A stretch of DNA of 64,000 nucleotides. Origin: Selaginella tamariscina (lineage: Eukaryota; Streptophyta; Lycopodiopsida; Selaginellales; Selaginellaceae). The position numbers were made by a program, and so were the translations under genes. The stretch covers positions 372,001 to 436,000 of the forward strand of contig PUQB01000179.1 of assembly GCA_003024785.1 (NCBI GenBank), given 5' to 3'. The notes beneath the pieces are model-generated. The model saw nothing but the letters and a program-made list of their open reading frames with translations. It had not been told where the DNA came from and ran no database searches. This document shows, one piece after another, positions 9,984-21,240 of the stretch. Numbering within the stretch: position 1 is the first letter of the stretch; each line of letters starts with the position of its first letter.

Positions 9984-12051
9984 GTGAGTTTAGGGAGGCT
10001 GATTAAAGACTCAGCTGAGAGCAGATGCCTTTCTTTGGGAAAACAAGCCCATGAAGCTGTGCTCAAGAGTGATGAGCACAAAAGTAACATCTACTTGTTG
10101 AATGGATTGATTGATATGTACTGCAAGTGTGGCGAGCTTGAGGAGGCTCGCAAGATTTTCGACTCCATGGGAACCCGGGATTCTGTGTCCTACAACACGA
10201 TCATCTAGGGCTGCGACTCGAACGGGCAAGCTGAACTTGCTCTGGAGTACTACTCTGCCCTAAGAGCTGATACTACCACTCAATCGGACGATCGGACTCA
10301 TGTCGCAGTGATCAGCGCCTGCTCAAAACTTGCTACCGAATCCAGCGAGAAGAGGAGCGAGCTCTACGCATCGAGATGGAGATCCATTCAATGCTGAGCA
10401 AGGAGAAGAAACAGCTAGGTCTGTTTGTGGCGACTTGCTTGGTAGACATGTACTGCAAGTGTGGCAAGCTTGAGGAGGCTCGCAAGATTTTCGACTCGAT
10501 GGGAACCCGGAGTGTTGTGTCCTACACCGCGATCATCAACGGTTGCAACTCGAACGAGCAAGCTGAACTTGCTCTGGAGTACTACTCTGCCCTGAGTGCT
10601 GATACCACCATTCAACCCAACGATTGGACTCATGTGGTGGTGATCAGTGCCTGCTCCAGACTTGCTACAGAATCCAGTGAGAAGAGGGACCGAGCTCTAC
10701 GCATCGGGATGGAAGTCCATTCAATGCTGAGCAAGGAGAAGAAACAGCTAGGTCTATTCGTGGTGAATTGCCTGGTAGACATGTACTGCAAGTGTGGCGA
10801 GCTTGAGGAGGCTCGCAAGATTTTCGAGTCGATGGGAACCCAGAGTGTTTTGTCCTACACCGCGATCATCAACGGCTGCAACTCGAACGGGCAAGCTGAA
10901 CTTGCTCTGGAGTACTACTCTGCCCTGAGAGCTTATAACACCATTCAACCTGATGCTTGCACCTACACCTGAGTCCTTATTGCTTGCGGGAGTGTGATGG
11001 CGATCAAGCTTGGGAGGGAGATTCACCAACTGGCAGCGCGTAAAGGGCTGCTAAAAAACAATCTAGTTCTGGCCTCGAGCCTGGTGAGCTGCTACGGCAA
11101 ATGCGGCGATGTTGCTTCTGCTTAGGAAGCGTTTGACGAGTGCGGAGCTCGGGACGACACGGGTCTCTGGACCTCTCTCATACAGGCTTACACTCTCCAG
11201 GGCCAATCAATCGAGGCCTTGGAGCATTTCTTCCATGACTCAGGAGGAGGGTAAAGCTAACGATGTGACTTTTGTCACGGTGTTGAACGCTTGCAGCCAC
11301 GGCAGTCTGGTTGAGAAAAGAAAGCAACTTCTGGATGAAATGCCCAAGCAGTATGGAGTCAAGCCACGTCTGGAGCATTATGTGTGCCTGATCGATATGC
11401 TCGAGCGAGCTAACCTCCTCGACGAAGCTGTGAGAGTTCTCAGAGCCATGCCTTTTGAACCGGATGCAGTGGTTTGGACGTCCCTGCTTGGAGCCTGCTA
11501 GAAGTGGAAGAATTACACGATCAGCAAACTCGCGTTTGATCGGATCCAAAGAGCGGCACGCCCTACATGTTGATGGCCAATATATTTGGAAACCTGGGGA
11601 TGCTCAGTGAAAGGGCTGCTGTTGTGGAGAGAATGAGAGGCAAACGCAGTATCAGGAAGGCCGGGAGATGCTGGTGGATGGATGCATCAGGAAAAGTGCA
11701 TTCGTTTATTGTCGGCAATAGGAGTCACTCGCAAAGCGACGAGATTGCGGCCAAGCTCAAACAATTGTTGCTAAGAATGAAAGAGGAGGGGTACGCGAGC
11801 GATGTGATCAACGTTCTAAAAGACATACCCGAGGAAGAGAAAGAGGATCACCTGTGTGGCCACAGCGAGAAGCTTGCGCTGGCGTGTGCTCTGGTGAACT
11901 CGCACCAGAAGGAGACCATGAGAATTGTGAAAATCTCCGAGTTTGTACTGCTCTCATCTCTAAGCTGGAAAAAAGGCGAATCATCTGCGGAGATGCCAGT
12001 CGGGTTCATGTGTTCCAGGATGGCAGATGTTTCTGTGACAACTACTTTTGA
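9984..12051 (+). pseudogene. PPR-DYW protein pseudogene (arm A copy)
   Basis: The frame starts in a segment typical of the N-terminus of PLS-type PPR proteins (SLGRLIKDSAESRCLSLGKQ). Three near-identical 333-bp modules follow, each with the LVDMYCKCGELEEARKIF core, then ordinary PPR motifs and an E region (YGVKPRLEHYVCLIDML). A DYW domain with the HSEKLA zinc ligands follows from about 11600. Such proteins bind organellar RNA and the DYW domain deaminates C to U. Stops at about 10206, 10970, 11123 and 11499 and several frameshifts kill the gene. The DYW CxxCH ligands are missing after NLRVC, and the end reads DNYF instead of DYW. Confidence 0.9.
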
Positions 12052-12092
12052 AAACATTCAATGCTCTTTCATGGTTGTGGATTCAGTTATCT

Positions 12093-12288
12093 CTCCGCGA
12101 GTCGAGCAAGCATGCCTCGTCAGAGCAACCTAAACTTCACGGAGAAAAATTAACATCTCCGCGAGTCGAGCAAGCATGCCTCATCAGAGCAACTTGAACT
12201 TCACAGAGGAAAAATTAACATCTATGCGAGTCGAGCAAGCATGCCTCGTCAGAGCAACCTGAACTTCATGGAGAAAAAATTAACATTT
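12093..12288. repeat. Tandem repeat, 3 units of about 65 bp
   Basis: GCGAGTCGAGCAAGCATGCC recurs at about 12098, 12162 and 12226, each within a unit ending GAGAAAAATTAACATCT. The array starts just after the end of the PPR-DYW pseudogene, so it may be an expanded 3' untranslated segment. It is absent from arm B because of the deletion there. Confidence 0.8.
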
Positions 12289-12362
12289 AAAAAAAAAATA
12301 AAACTATGCAAAAGTACCTTGTCTTAAACAAAACCTAATCTAAAAGTTACCTTTGAACACCA

Positions 12363-14142
12363 TGTCATAGTTTTTATTATGACTCGACCCTTTACTTTGG
12401 ACGTTGACTGTTGTTACCTACTGTACTATGTTGATAAGCCCTAGGTGTAGAAGAAACAGGCCCGCTTAGTGCACTTGGATATCTAGTGATGGTCCGGCCG
12501 GGTGTCATTAGGTATTTACAAGAAACTTTGGGCGAAGCTAACACTTCCATCTAGAAAACTCTTACTTTGGTTTTTCGTGTCCCGGTTGGATTAATGGCTA
12601 GTTCCGGTGAGTTCGGCATGTTGGATATGCTTAGAAATACCCCCAGGTTTGACAGGTTAAGGGTTTAGGGGTCGATGAATAACTCACCAAGTATGTTCCC
12701 TCTGGGAATGAGATTCCAATGCTAGCCCACTTATGTAAACAGGAAAACAGGGGGGGGGCCTCTGTCACATAAATAAGGTAGTATATAGGAGTGCGGGTTC
12801 CTGGGTTCATGACTGAGCTCGTTACTCTTCTCCCGGTGCAAGCTCTAGCTTGTGTCGTCAAGGCACAACCCTCTGTTGTGCCGCCCTAACTTCCAGATGC
12901 CAGGGGTACGTCCCACCTTCGGGGTAGCTTACCCTTAACGTTGGCGAATCCATGCCTGGGAGGTCTTGTCGGAATGCACGTTCCAAGAGGCAGAGGTTGA
13001 GGCTTGTCTCCAGCCTCCTCCTCCACGTCAAGCTAGGTGTAGCACTCACAGCCAAGCAAGGCACATCCGTGTCCTTGTCCAACTGTGGGCGTGGGATCTT
13101 GTTTGACAGGTTCACATTACCTGTTTCCTGAGGGTTCATTGAGGGGTTCTAGAGTTGGCATTTAGGAGCCACGTTTGTGGCACTTGGTGCAATTCTCGAA
13201 TCTAAGGGCTATGGCATGATAGCCCACATCGGGAAAGGCAGTGTCACATGGAGATGTGACACTAGGCTAAACGTCACATGGTACAACGCCCGAGGCACGC
13301 CCTTTGGGGTTATGTCATAGGCTTGTCGCCAAGGGGTTGGATACTTTAGCAAACAGACATGCTTGTGTTTGCACTAGGGTGTTAAGCCTTGGGCATCCGC
13401 TCAAGGGAGGTTAGGTCTCATAACTAGGTGTGCTTTGGCACACTTGGCTAGGGGAGTGTTCTCCTTGGAATTCAAGGGTTGAACAACCTAAACATGTTAG
13501 CAGGAGCCCTTTCGTGAGGCACTCGCAGGGTCATGTGCTTAGGGTTATCCCAAACCTAGCCTTAGGGAGTTTGCTTAGCAAAACACTCGTGTTCGCCTAC
13601 GGCGCACACTCGTGTCCTTACTAAGTACTAGCCCTAGGTCTAGGGTATAACTTGGCCACTCAAACCCTTAGGGGTTAGTCGTGGTTCAGGGTACCCCTTG
13701 TCGCCCTAAAGGGATTGTACTCCCGGATGAGGGTGACTCCTCAAGGGGTAAGTGACGATGCCTTAGCTCTGTCCAGGGGTATGTGTGGAACACATGTCTC
13801 CTTGATAGGGGTTAGGGCATGAGCCTGTCTAGGTCTTCTAGGGCAAGACCCTAAGTCAACTAGGGTTATCCCTCAAGGATTTTGGGGTAGACACTCTAGG
13901 GAGACTTAGGCTAAACCCTAAGTCAACTAGGGTTATCCCTCAAGGGTTCTGGGGGCAGACATTCTAGGGAGACTTAGGCTAAACCCTAAGTCTCTTGTCC
14001 ACTTGGGCATTAGAGTCTAACCCTAGGGGTCGTTGGGGTTGTTCTGGGAAACTTAGCGTTGCTACATAGGGTGATGACGCCAAATGGCCATCTGGCAGCC
14101 ACGTGTTGCCACGTGTTGGCCCTTTGGGTTAAAACTCTGACA
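12363..14142 (+). repeat. 5' LTR of the large non-coding element
   Basis: Starts TGTCATAG and ends CTCTGACA. The first 21 bases form a hairpin (GTCATAG and CTATGAC-type arms, diverged here). Inside are two copies of a block of about 68 bp (ACTAGGGTTATCCCTCAAGG ... CTTAGGCTAAA) near 13860-13990. It differs from the 3' LTR by scattered changes and by about 80 bp near 13005-13085 that the 3' LTR lacks. Confidence 0.9.
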
Positions 14143-17100
14143 ATTGGTATCGGAGCCTATTCTTTGCGATCAGTAGGACTACCTAAAGTGTAGTGTATTT
14201 TAGGGTTTAGTTAGTTCTAAATTCTTGAAGTACTCTATCACTTTCGGCTAATGTCTGAATTCTACGTGGAGAGTTGGTTCTGAGATCTATAACTCTTCAG
14301 AGTACACCTACTTCATAAGTGGGTGTGGTTATGGACTTAGAAGGTAGCGCTTGGAAGTCAGCTTCCAAGTTGTATGCCATGTTATTTTACCTTATGGTTG
14401 TCCGGGTTACTTTACCATTTACTTCCACAAGACAAGGCGTGCTAGTTTGTTCTGGCTTACAAACTAAGTCTTGTGAAGTAAATCATGTGATATGCTAAGT
14501 TTACACATTATTGAAAATTTTTCTTTTTCTTTAAGGTGTATGAAATTGGGATAACACATGATGAGAACATAACAACGTCCTTTGAGTTTTGACTTATGTC
14601 AAGATTCAATATCAGTTTCGGCAATAGTGTTCAAATGGGGAAAGGCTTATGTTAAATGTGCGTCTTTGACTTCGGGAAAAAGGGGGCATATTCAAACATA
14701 AGAGTGAACACTATATTTTGACATAAAAGTGTAAAATAAGCTCTCATTATAGTGCATGTTTCCGAGAGTGTAACTCTAGAAGTAGACTATGGTGATGAAC
14801 TTATAATACATAAATGTCAAATATTAACATATGATGAATTGTTAAGTAGTTGGTTCGGAAATCCAATGTAATCAAGTATTGAAATATTTCAATCGTAATA
14901 TTTTGATGACGCTAGCTGCAAGTAACATTAGGTGGAATAGTTTACTAAGTTCAAGTCACCTGATTTGAACAAAGTACAACTTGAAACCTTAGTTAGTTGT
15001 AAGCGCGCACTTGTATTCAAGTTAGCTAGCTCGACTAACTTGATTATGAAGTTATCTCATGTGGGATCATAAGAATGAATAGATAATAGATTTGGCAGTA
15101 GAGGATTTAATGTTGCATTCCTACAATGCAGCTTTTGGGATAGATGGCATGATCTATCAGAAAGAGTAATGTTGGAAACATACGTTTACATTTTCAGTTT
15201 ACTGAGTAATGAAGACTTGCATAGTGAAGGCGTTCGGCGCACACTTGTGCATTTTCATTGTTAACTCTTTAAATCTTGAAATTGTAACGTTGTTTGCAAT
15301 GTGGGGATAAGCTCTTGAACAAGGGTGATTCCTTGGTTAAGAAGAGCATGATTTGGGATTCTCCACTTGCTTATTGACTAAGTAAGGAAACTTGCTAAGT
15401 TTGATAAGTTATGTTGGTGATGTCAAATGAGCAAAGCTAGTCGGATATTCATTTTGGAGGTTTAAGTGCATGTACCTCCTCAGAGAGTCGGTATTCGATG
15501 AGAATTGAAGTTGTATTTTCAATATCTTTTCATTTTAGAGTCGAATACGATTATTCAAAAGACGGTTTCTTGACTCTGCATCATGGTCGCAAATGTGGGC
15601 ACTTAAAGAACAAATAAAGTATGTATCTTCAATCTTTGAATATTGAAAAATAGAACTATTCTTGACTCAAGGTTTGATTGTATTCCTTGGGTTAGTTGTT
15701 AGTTCTATCTCAAGGTTTGATGGTGTTCCTTGAGTTGGTTCAATATTCTTGTAAGTATGATATTGTGTAGCGGGATTAGCTCAAGAAGATGGTGTCCCTT
15801 CTTGATGATTGTAGTTCAAGGTTGTCCAATATCCGGTTCGAAATATGAGGTTTCCTATCACCTCATCTGTTGAGATATTTATATTCTAAACTTTGGCAGA
15901 ATTTGTGACAATCTTTTCAAGATTGATTATAAATGACTTGTCAAAGTATGGTATGATATCTCTTCAATATTGAGTTTGGAGCGCTCAATATCAAACTTGG
16001 TTATGATCACATGAGGTGGCCGTAATCATATAATATAAAGACTCAAGTGGATTTGAGTCTGACACTTTGGTAAGGCACTACCTTAGTGTTATAACTTGAA
16101 ACGTGTTTTCAAGTTAGTTGAGAAATGAGCATTTCTCAATACATTGCTTGAGGGGCAATGGATACTTTCTGGATTGCTAGGTGTCTAGAGTGAATAATGT
16201 ATCTTAGTTCAATGTACTGAACTAGATATTTTATTCATGTTTGGGGAGATCTATTGAATTATAAGGTATGACTAAAACATGAAGTTGATATAACACTTCA
16301 GTGTTATGATAACATTTATGTGGAGGTTGATATCTTACTAAATCAATTAGATGAACCAGACACTAGTTCATGATTCCTCTTAGTCTCTGAACAAAGTTCC
16401 TGAAATACTGTCATAACATTATATTTCCTCTCAAAATTGAAGTTCGGTTCATGTAAACTAAGACCATATTCTATAATGTAGTTGTAGCATTTCGATAAAT
16501 TGATATGATTGTAAGTTTATATCCACTAGTATAACAACTAGTTGATAAGCTTAGGATTTGAACGTTAAAACGATCATTATCCATTCGAGAGTATCAATAT
16601 CGAAATTGCGACTATTTATAAATAAGGATTAGTTTTAAAAGATGTTTATCAAAAACACTAGTTGCTTCAATTAGTGAAATGCTATACTTCGGTATAGTGT
16701 TGAAAACATTTACGAAATAAGTTTAAGAGTTGGAAATAAATATAATGTTACGGAGGCGTACAGTATTACGAGTTCAGGAGACTCTTATCGTGAAAACTAA
16801 GTTTTAAAATTCCGTATTTTGAACTTAGTACGATAAGGAGTTAGGAATTATTGAATGGCCTAGTATGTTGTGCTCTTTGGAGAATGAGTACAATGAGGGT
16901 ACTAATTAAGACAAAGATTTTGATTGAGGCATTAGAGATGGGTTGAATTTCCTGGTTTCCACATTGGTTTATAAAAAGGTATGTTAGCTTATCTGGTCCC
17001 TGAACTGGTCGGTGTTATGAAAGAGTACAAAGTTGATTGTGAAAGATGAATGGTAGTGCTATCACACTTGGTTGCAAATTTGACTGAATTTGATTCCTAT

Positions 17101-17889
17101 CGGGAATAAATTTATGTTAATAACACACCAAGTGGATGGCAGGTTGGCAAGACCTTGTTGTATACATGTGTACAGCCATGCGCCTCTGTGATCGCCTCTG
17201 GCCAGATTGATATGTTTACAAAGAACAGGGTTTTACGAATTGTACTCTATCGGAAAAGAGCTTGATTCCGATAAAAGTCTCATACTTAGTCTGGCGTAAC
17301 TATATACTAACGAGAGATAGGTATAGTAGCAGACCCTTATGAAAAGGGGTAATGAGAAACACCGAGGGATGCAGAGATGTAAGCTATAATATCGTAACAT
17401 GTGGGACCATTGGAAAATCAAAGAAATGCGAAGGTGTTTGGTCAAGCATTTGAGAAGTGCTTGTTGTGCGCTAGATGACAGAGGTCATCAACAGCATTTA
17501 ATATTAAGGAATAAAGCAAGTCTTTATTTCTTGTTAACCAAGGGGCCGGCAACAACACTAACTAGAGGCCTCCAATATAAATTCTAGTTAAGTAAAGAAA
17601 TTAACCATTGTGTTGTGTGCGTCGGGTGACAGACTTTGCAGACGTGCAAAAGGTCTCCAAGTGACTTCATGTCGCAGGTGGTGCCTCCGGCAGCTGGTTT
17701 ACGACTCAGTGAACGACGGTTCTGAAGTACTTGGTTTCGCGTAATGCAAGGGGGGTAATAAAAATTATGTGAACTTTTGGCTGACTCCGCATAGAGTGAT
17801 ATGTTAGTTTTGGTTAGTTTTCTCTAACATTATCTAGTCTTGGAGTTGGACGTCAACGAGGACGTTGACATTTTCAAAGGCGGGGAGTG
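14143..17889 (+). other. Internal region of the large element, no ORFs
   Basis: This 3.75 kb has no open frame above about 80 codons and no recognisable gag, protease, RT or integrase motif on either strand. Yet it is well conserved with 26951-30654 of the chimeric element, so it is a transmitted sequence and not random decay. Many short inverted words (CAATATTGA-type) occur between 15500 and 16000. The right end has a purine-rich tract (AAAGGCGGGGAGTG, 17876-17889) that fits the polypurine primer. Confidence 0.75.
14145..14157 (+). other. Primer binding site, iMet-tRNA type
   Basis: TGGTATCGGAGCC follows the LTR after two bases. It matches the initiator-tRNA-Met complement with one change and gives the element orientation. 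Confidence 0.8.
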
Positions 17890-19576
17890 TGTCATAGTTT
17901 TTACTATGACTCGACCCTTTACTTTGGACGTTGACTGTTGTTACCTACTGTACTATGTTGATAAGCCTAGGTGTAGAAGAAACAGGCCGCTTAGTGCACT
18001 TGGATATCTAGTGATGGTCCGGCCGGGTGTCATTAGGTATTTGCAAGAAACTCTGGGCGAAGCTAGCACTTCCATCTAGAAAACTCTTACCTTGGTTTTT
18101 CGTGTCCCGGTTGGATTAATGGCTAGTTCCGGTGAGTTCGGCATGTGGATATGCTTAGAAATACCCCCAGGTTTGACAGGTTAGGGTTTAGGGGTCGATG
18201 ATAACTCACCAAGTATGTTCCCTTTGGGAATGAGATTCAGTGCTAGCCCACTTATATAAATAGGAAAATAGGGGGGGGGCCTCTGTCACATAAATAAGGT
18301 AGTATATAGGAGTGAGGGTTCCTGGGTTCATGACTGAGCTCGTTACTCTTCTCCCGGTGCAAGCTCTAGCTTGTGTCGTCAAGGCACAACCCTCTGTTGT
18401 GCCGCCCTAACTTCCAGATGCCAGGGGTACGTCCCACCTTCGGGGTAGCTTACCCTTAACGTTGGCGAATCCATGCCTGGGAGGTCTTGTCGGAATGCAC
18501 GTTCCAAGAGGCAGAGGTTGAGGCTTGCTGTGGGCATGGGATCTTGTTTGACAGGTTCACATTACCTGTTTCTTGAGGGTTCATTGAGGGGTTCTAGAGT
18601 TGGCATTTAGGAGCCACGTTTGTGGCACTTGGTGCAACTCTCGAATCTAAGGGCTATGGCATGATAGCCCACATCGGGAAAGGCAGTGTCACATGGAGAT
18701 GTAACACTAGGCTAAACGTCACATGGTACAACGCCCGAGGCACGCCCTTTGGGGTTATGTCATAGGCTTGTCGCCAAGGGGTTGGATACTTTAGCAAACA
18801 GACATGCTTGTGCTTGCACTAGGGTGTTAAGCCTTGGGCATCCGCTCAAGGGAGGTTAGGTCTCATAACTAGGTGTGCTTTGGCACACTTGGCTAGGGGA
18901 GTGTTCTCCTTGGAATTCAAGGGTTGAACAACCTAAACATGTTAGCAGGAGCCCTTTCGTGAGGCACTCGAAAGGTCATGTGCTTAGGGTTATCTCAAAC
19001 CTAGCCTTAGGGAGTTTGCTTAGCAAAACACTCGTGTTCGCCTACGGCGCACACTCGTGTCCTTACTAAGTACTAGCCCTAGGTCTAGGGTATAACTTGG
19101 CCACTCAAACCCTTAGGGGTTAGTCGTGGTTCAGGGTACCCCTTGTCGCCCTAAAGGGGTTGTACTCCCGGATGAGGGTGACTCCTCAAGGGGTAAGTGA
19201 CAATGCCTTAGCTCTGTCCAGGGGTATGTGTGGAACACATGTCTCCTTGATGGGGTTCTGTCTAGGTCTTCTAGGGCAAGACCCTGAGTCAACTAGGGTT
19301 ATCCCTCAAGGGTTTTGGGGGTAGACACTCTAGGGAGACTTAGGCTAAACCCTAAGTCAACTAGGGTTATCCCTCAAGGGTTCTGGGGCAGACATTCTAG
19401 GGAGACTTAGGCTAAACCCTAAGTCTCTTGTCCACTTGGGCATTAGAGTCTAACCCTAGGGGTCGTTGGGGTTGTTCTGGGAAACTTAGCGTTGCTCACA
19501 CATGGTGATGACGCCAAATGGCCATCTGGCAGCCACATGTTGCCACGTGTTGGCCCTTTGGGTTAAAACTTTGACA
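17890..19576 (+). repeat. 3' LTR of the large non-coding element
   Basis: Starts TGTCATAGTTTTTACTATGA, a near-perfect small palindrome, and ends CTTTGACA. It aligns with the 5' LTR except for the missing block of about 80 bp around 18527. The target duplication CACCA follows directly. Confidence 0.9.
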
Positions 19577-19747
19577 CACCAGCCATCTCTCGTCCCCAAG
19601 CCAGCCCTAACTTTGTGGGGTTGTTTTGAGCTAGTCGAAGGGAGACTTTCTTGATCTCGTCATACCCTACCCAAGTACTGGTGAGAATTTTCACTTCCCA
19701 ACTAAGGGGAGCTTGATCGTGATTGGGGCAGCAAAACTCCAAGCTTA

Positions 19748-20549
19748 TTTCATCAGCTCAACCTCATTCGTTCTTGAGTTGAAGTTTCCAATGTAGTTTT
19801 TCGCCAAGTTTTAATCACCGACTTCAATTGCTATTGTAATGAATGAGATTTCCTGGCCTGTTGGATCTTCAAGATTCGTCAAAGGTTCTCCAAAGTGGTT
19901 GACAGCCATCACTTTGGCTGCTTTAAGAGATTCATTAGGAATGAATGGAACTAGAGGCAATAACATCCTTTTGAGGAGAGGAGAGTTTAAAACAAGTTCA
20001 ACCTTCGTTCTTGAAGAAATGTGGATCATACGCCAGATTAAAAATGTGAGATTGTTCTTACAGACACAAGTCCAATTCGAGAATTGATATGAATATTGTC
20101 TGGGAATGCTGGCAGATTGTCAACAAATGTGTGAAATGAGAAACTTCCAAAACTCGAGAAAAAATGAACTTACTTGGATGTCTCGCAGAATACTAAGAAA
20201 TCTTGCTCTTTTGACAACGCAACTCCATTTGGGAAGTAGAGTCGTTGAGCAAGCACCGTTGTTTTTCTTATGGAGGAGTCATACTTGAGAAGGCTGCCGT
20301 TTGGGCGAGCTTCCATAACATCCAATCTACAGTCTTCAATTCCACACTTGGTGCTTGCGTTTGCGAAATAATTTGTGTTGTCACTTGAGACCACCAGTTC
20401 ATCGGCAATCCTGAAACATCAAAAGAAAAAAGAACCAAAAACTAAGAACTCTATGCATGACAACTTTGAAACTTGTATGGCAAACCATCACTAGCCTCGT
20501 CGGAAAGAATCTCCACTTTACCTCCTTGACTGACGTTCAAAACTCCCTA
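19748..20549 (-). pseudogene. Strictosidine-synthase-like protein fragment (arm A)
   Basis: Minus-strand exons encode SLNVSQGG-type sequence before 20480, then VVSSDNTNYFANASTKCGIE, RLYFPNGVALSKEQDFLVFC and ETSK (20170-20394), and KAAKVMAVNHFGEPLTNLED with PTGQEISFITIAIEVGD (19811-19930). These are the conserved segments of the strictosidine-synthase-like / adipocyte membrane-associated protein family, a six-bladed propeller; most plant members do not make strictosidine. A trace of the C-terminal YIGNFNS remains near 19770. The exon with the usual RYWLKG segment is missing and a stop follows EVGD. No N-terminal exons are present. Confidence 0.8.
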
Positions 20550-21240
20550 AAACAAAACTAAAATGGATTATATAAACCAAGAATTCACAAAGGTGGCGAA
20601 CTTAACCATGACAGGCTCGACAATCCGATACTCATCACAAATCAATGAAACTAGATCATTGGATGCTTTAACTTGGCTTGTTATATATATATATATATAT
20701 AATTCTATTTTATGTGTAATTAGAGTTAACAAGGGTAAAGTATCTAGTCTTTTCATTTATTATCTGTTCATTAAGTATCATGCATGTAAGACAAGCTAAT
20801 TTTGCATGGTCAAAATTTAAAGTTGGGTCTATGGTCTAGATTTAATACCACTTGACACATTTTCATCTAAAATTGATGTCATATTATTTTATTAATATTA
20901 AATAAATTAGTGAGAGGAGGATTGTCAAACCTTACAACATGAGCCTCACAATGGAGTCTATAGAGTCCACGTCTGCCAACTCAGCAACTCAGCTCATCTA
21001 ACGTTGTGACGGGTCACAAAACTAATACAAGGTAAATATAACCTTTTAAAGGAGTAATTGAGATAATCAACCTTAAAGTTGTATGAAAACGTACCTTTTA
21101 AACACCTCAATGCTTAAAAAGAGTATTATCTACCACTAACTTAATATGTAATATGTTACTATAATCTGTTACTTTTAGAATCTTCACAGTAACAGATCAT
21201 AGTGAATCTATTACTTCTTAGAATTCTTCACAGTAACAGA
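20550..21240. other. Inner part of the spacer, no gene seen
   Basis: AT-rich DNA with a TA microsatellite at about 20681-20701. Between 21165 and 21262 the words CAGTAACAGATT and AATCTGTTACTTC recur in both orientations as short diverged repeats. No exon was recognised. Confidence 0.5.

Larger units (their letters stand above)
12363..19576 (+). mobile_element. Complete large non-coding LTR element (LARD-like)
   Basis: The element is flanked by the 5-bp duplication CACCA (12358-12362 and 19577-19581). It has two long LTRs (1780 and 1687 bp), an iMet-type primer site, a purine-rich tract before the right LTR and a 3.75 kb internal region with no gag or pol frames. Long LTRs around a non-coding body are the definition of LARDs, which depend on enzymes of other elements. 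It sits only in arm A of the inverted duplication, so it inserted after that event. Confidence 0.9.
7262..20549 (+). repeat. Arm A of a large inverted duplication
   Basis: From 7262 rightwards the sequence is the reverse complement of 36088 leftwards, with high identity, through the peptide ORF, unknown exon, hairpin, OSB-like exon, PPR gene and strictosidine-synthase-like fragment to 20549. The match is interrupted by the LTR element at 12363-19576, present only here, and by 11346-12362 plus 19577-19805, which are absent from arm B. Without the inserted element this arm is about 6.1 kb. The inner end is sharp: arms diverge after CAAAACTCCCTA. Confidence 0.9.

Noticed and set aside
10415..11549. 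Minus-strand frames across the PPR gene, and plus-strand frames across its arm B copy
   Set aside because: They mirror the conserved modules on the other strand and repeat with the same 333-bp period; the PPR motif is clear in the sense frame.
13430..19069. Two 64-codon frames repeated at 13430 and 18875
   Set aside because: They lie at the same place in both LTRs of a non-coding element and show no protein-like features.
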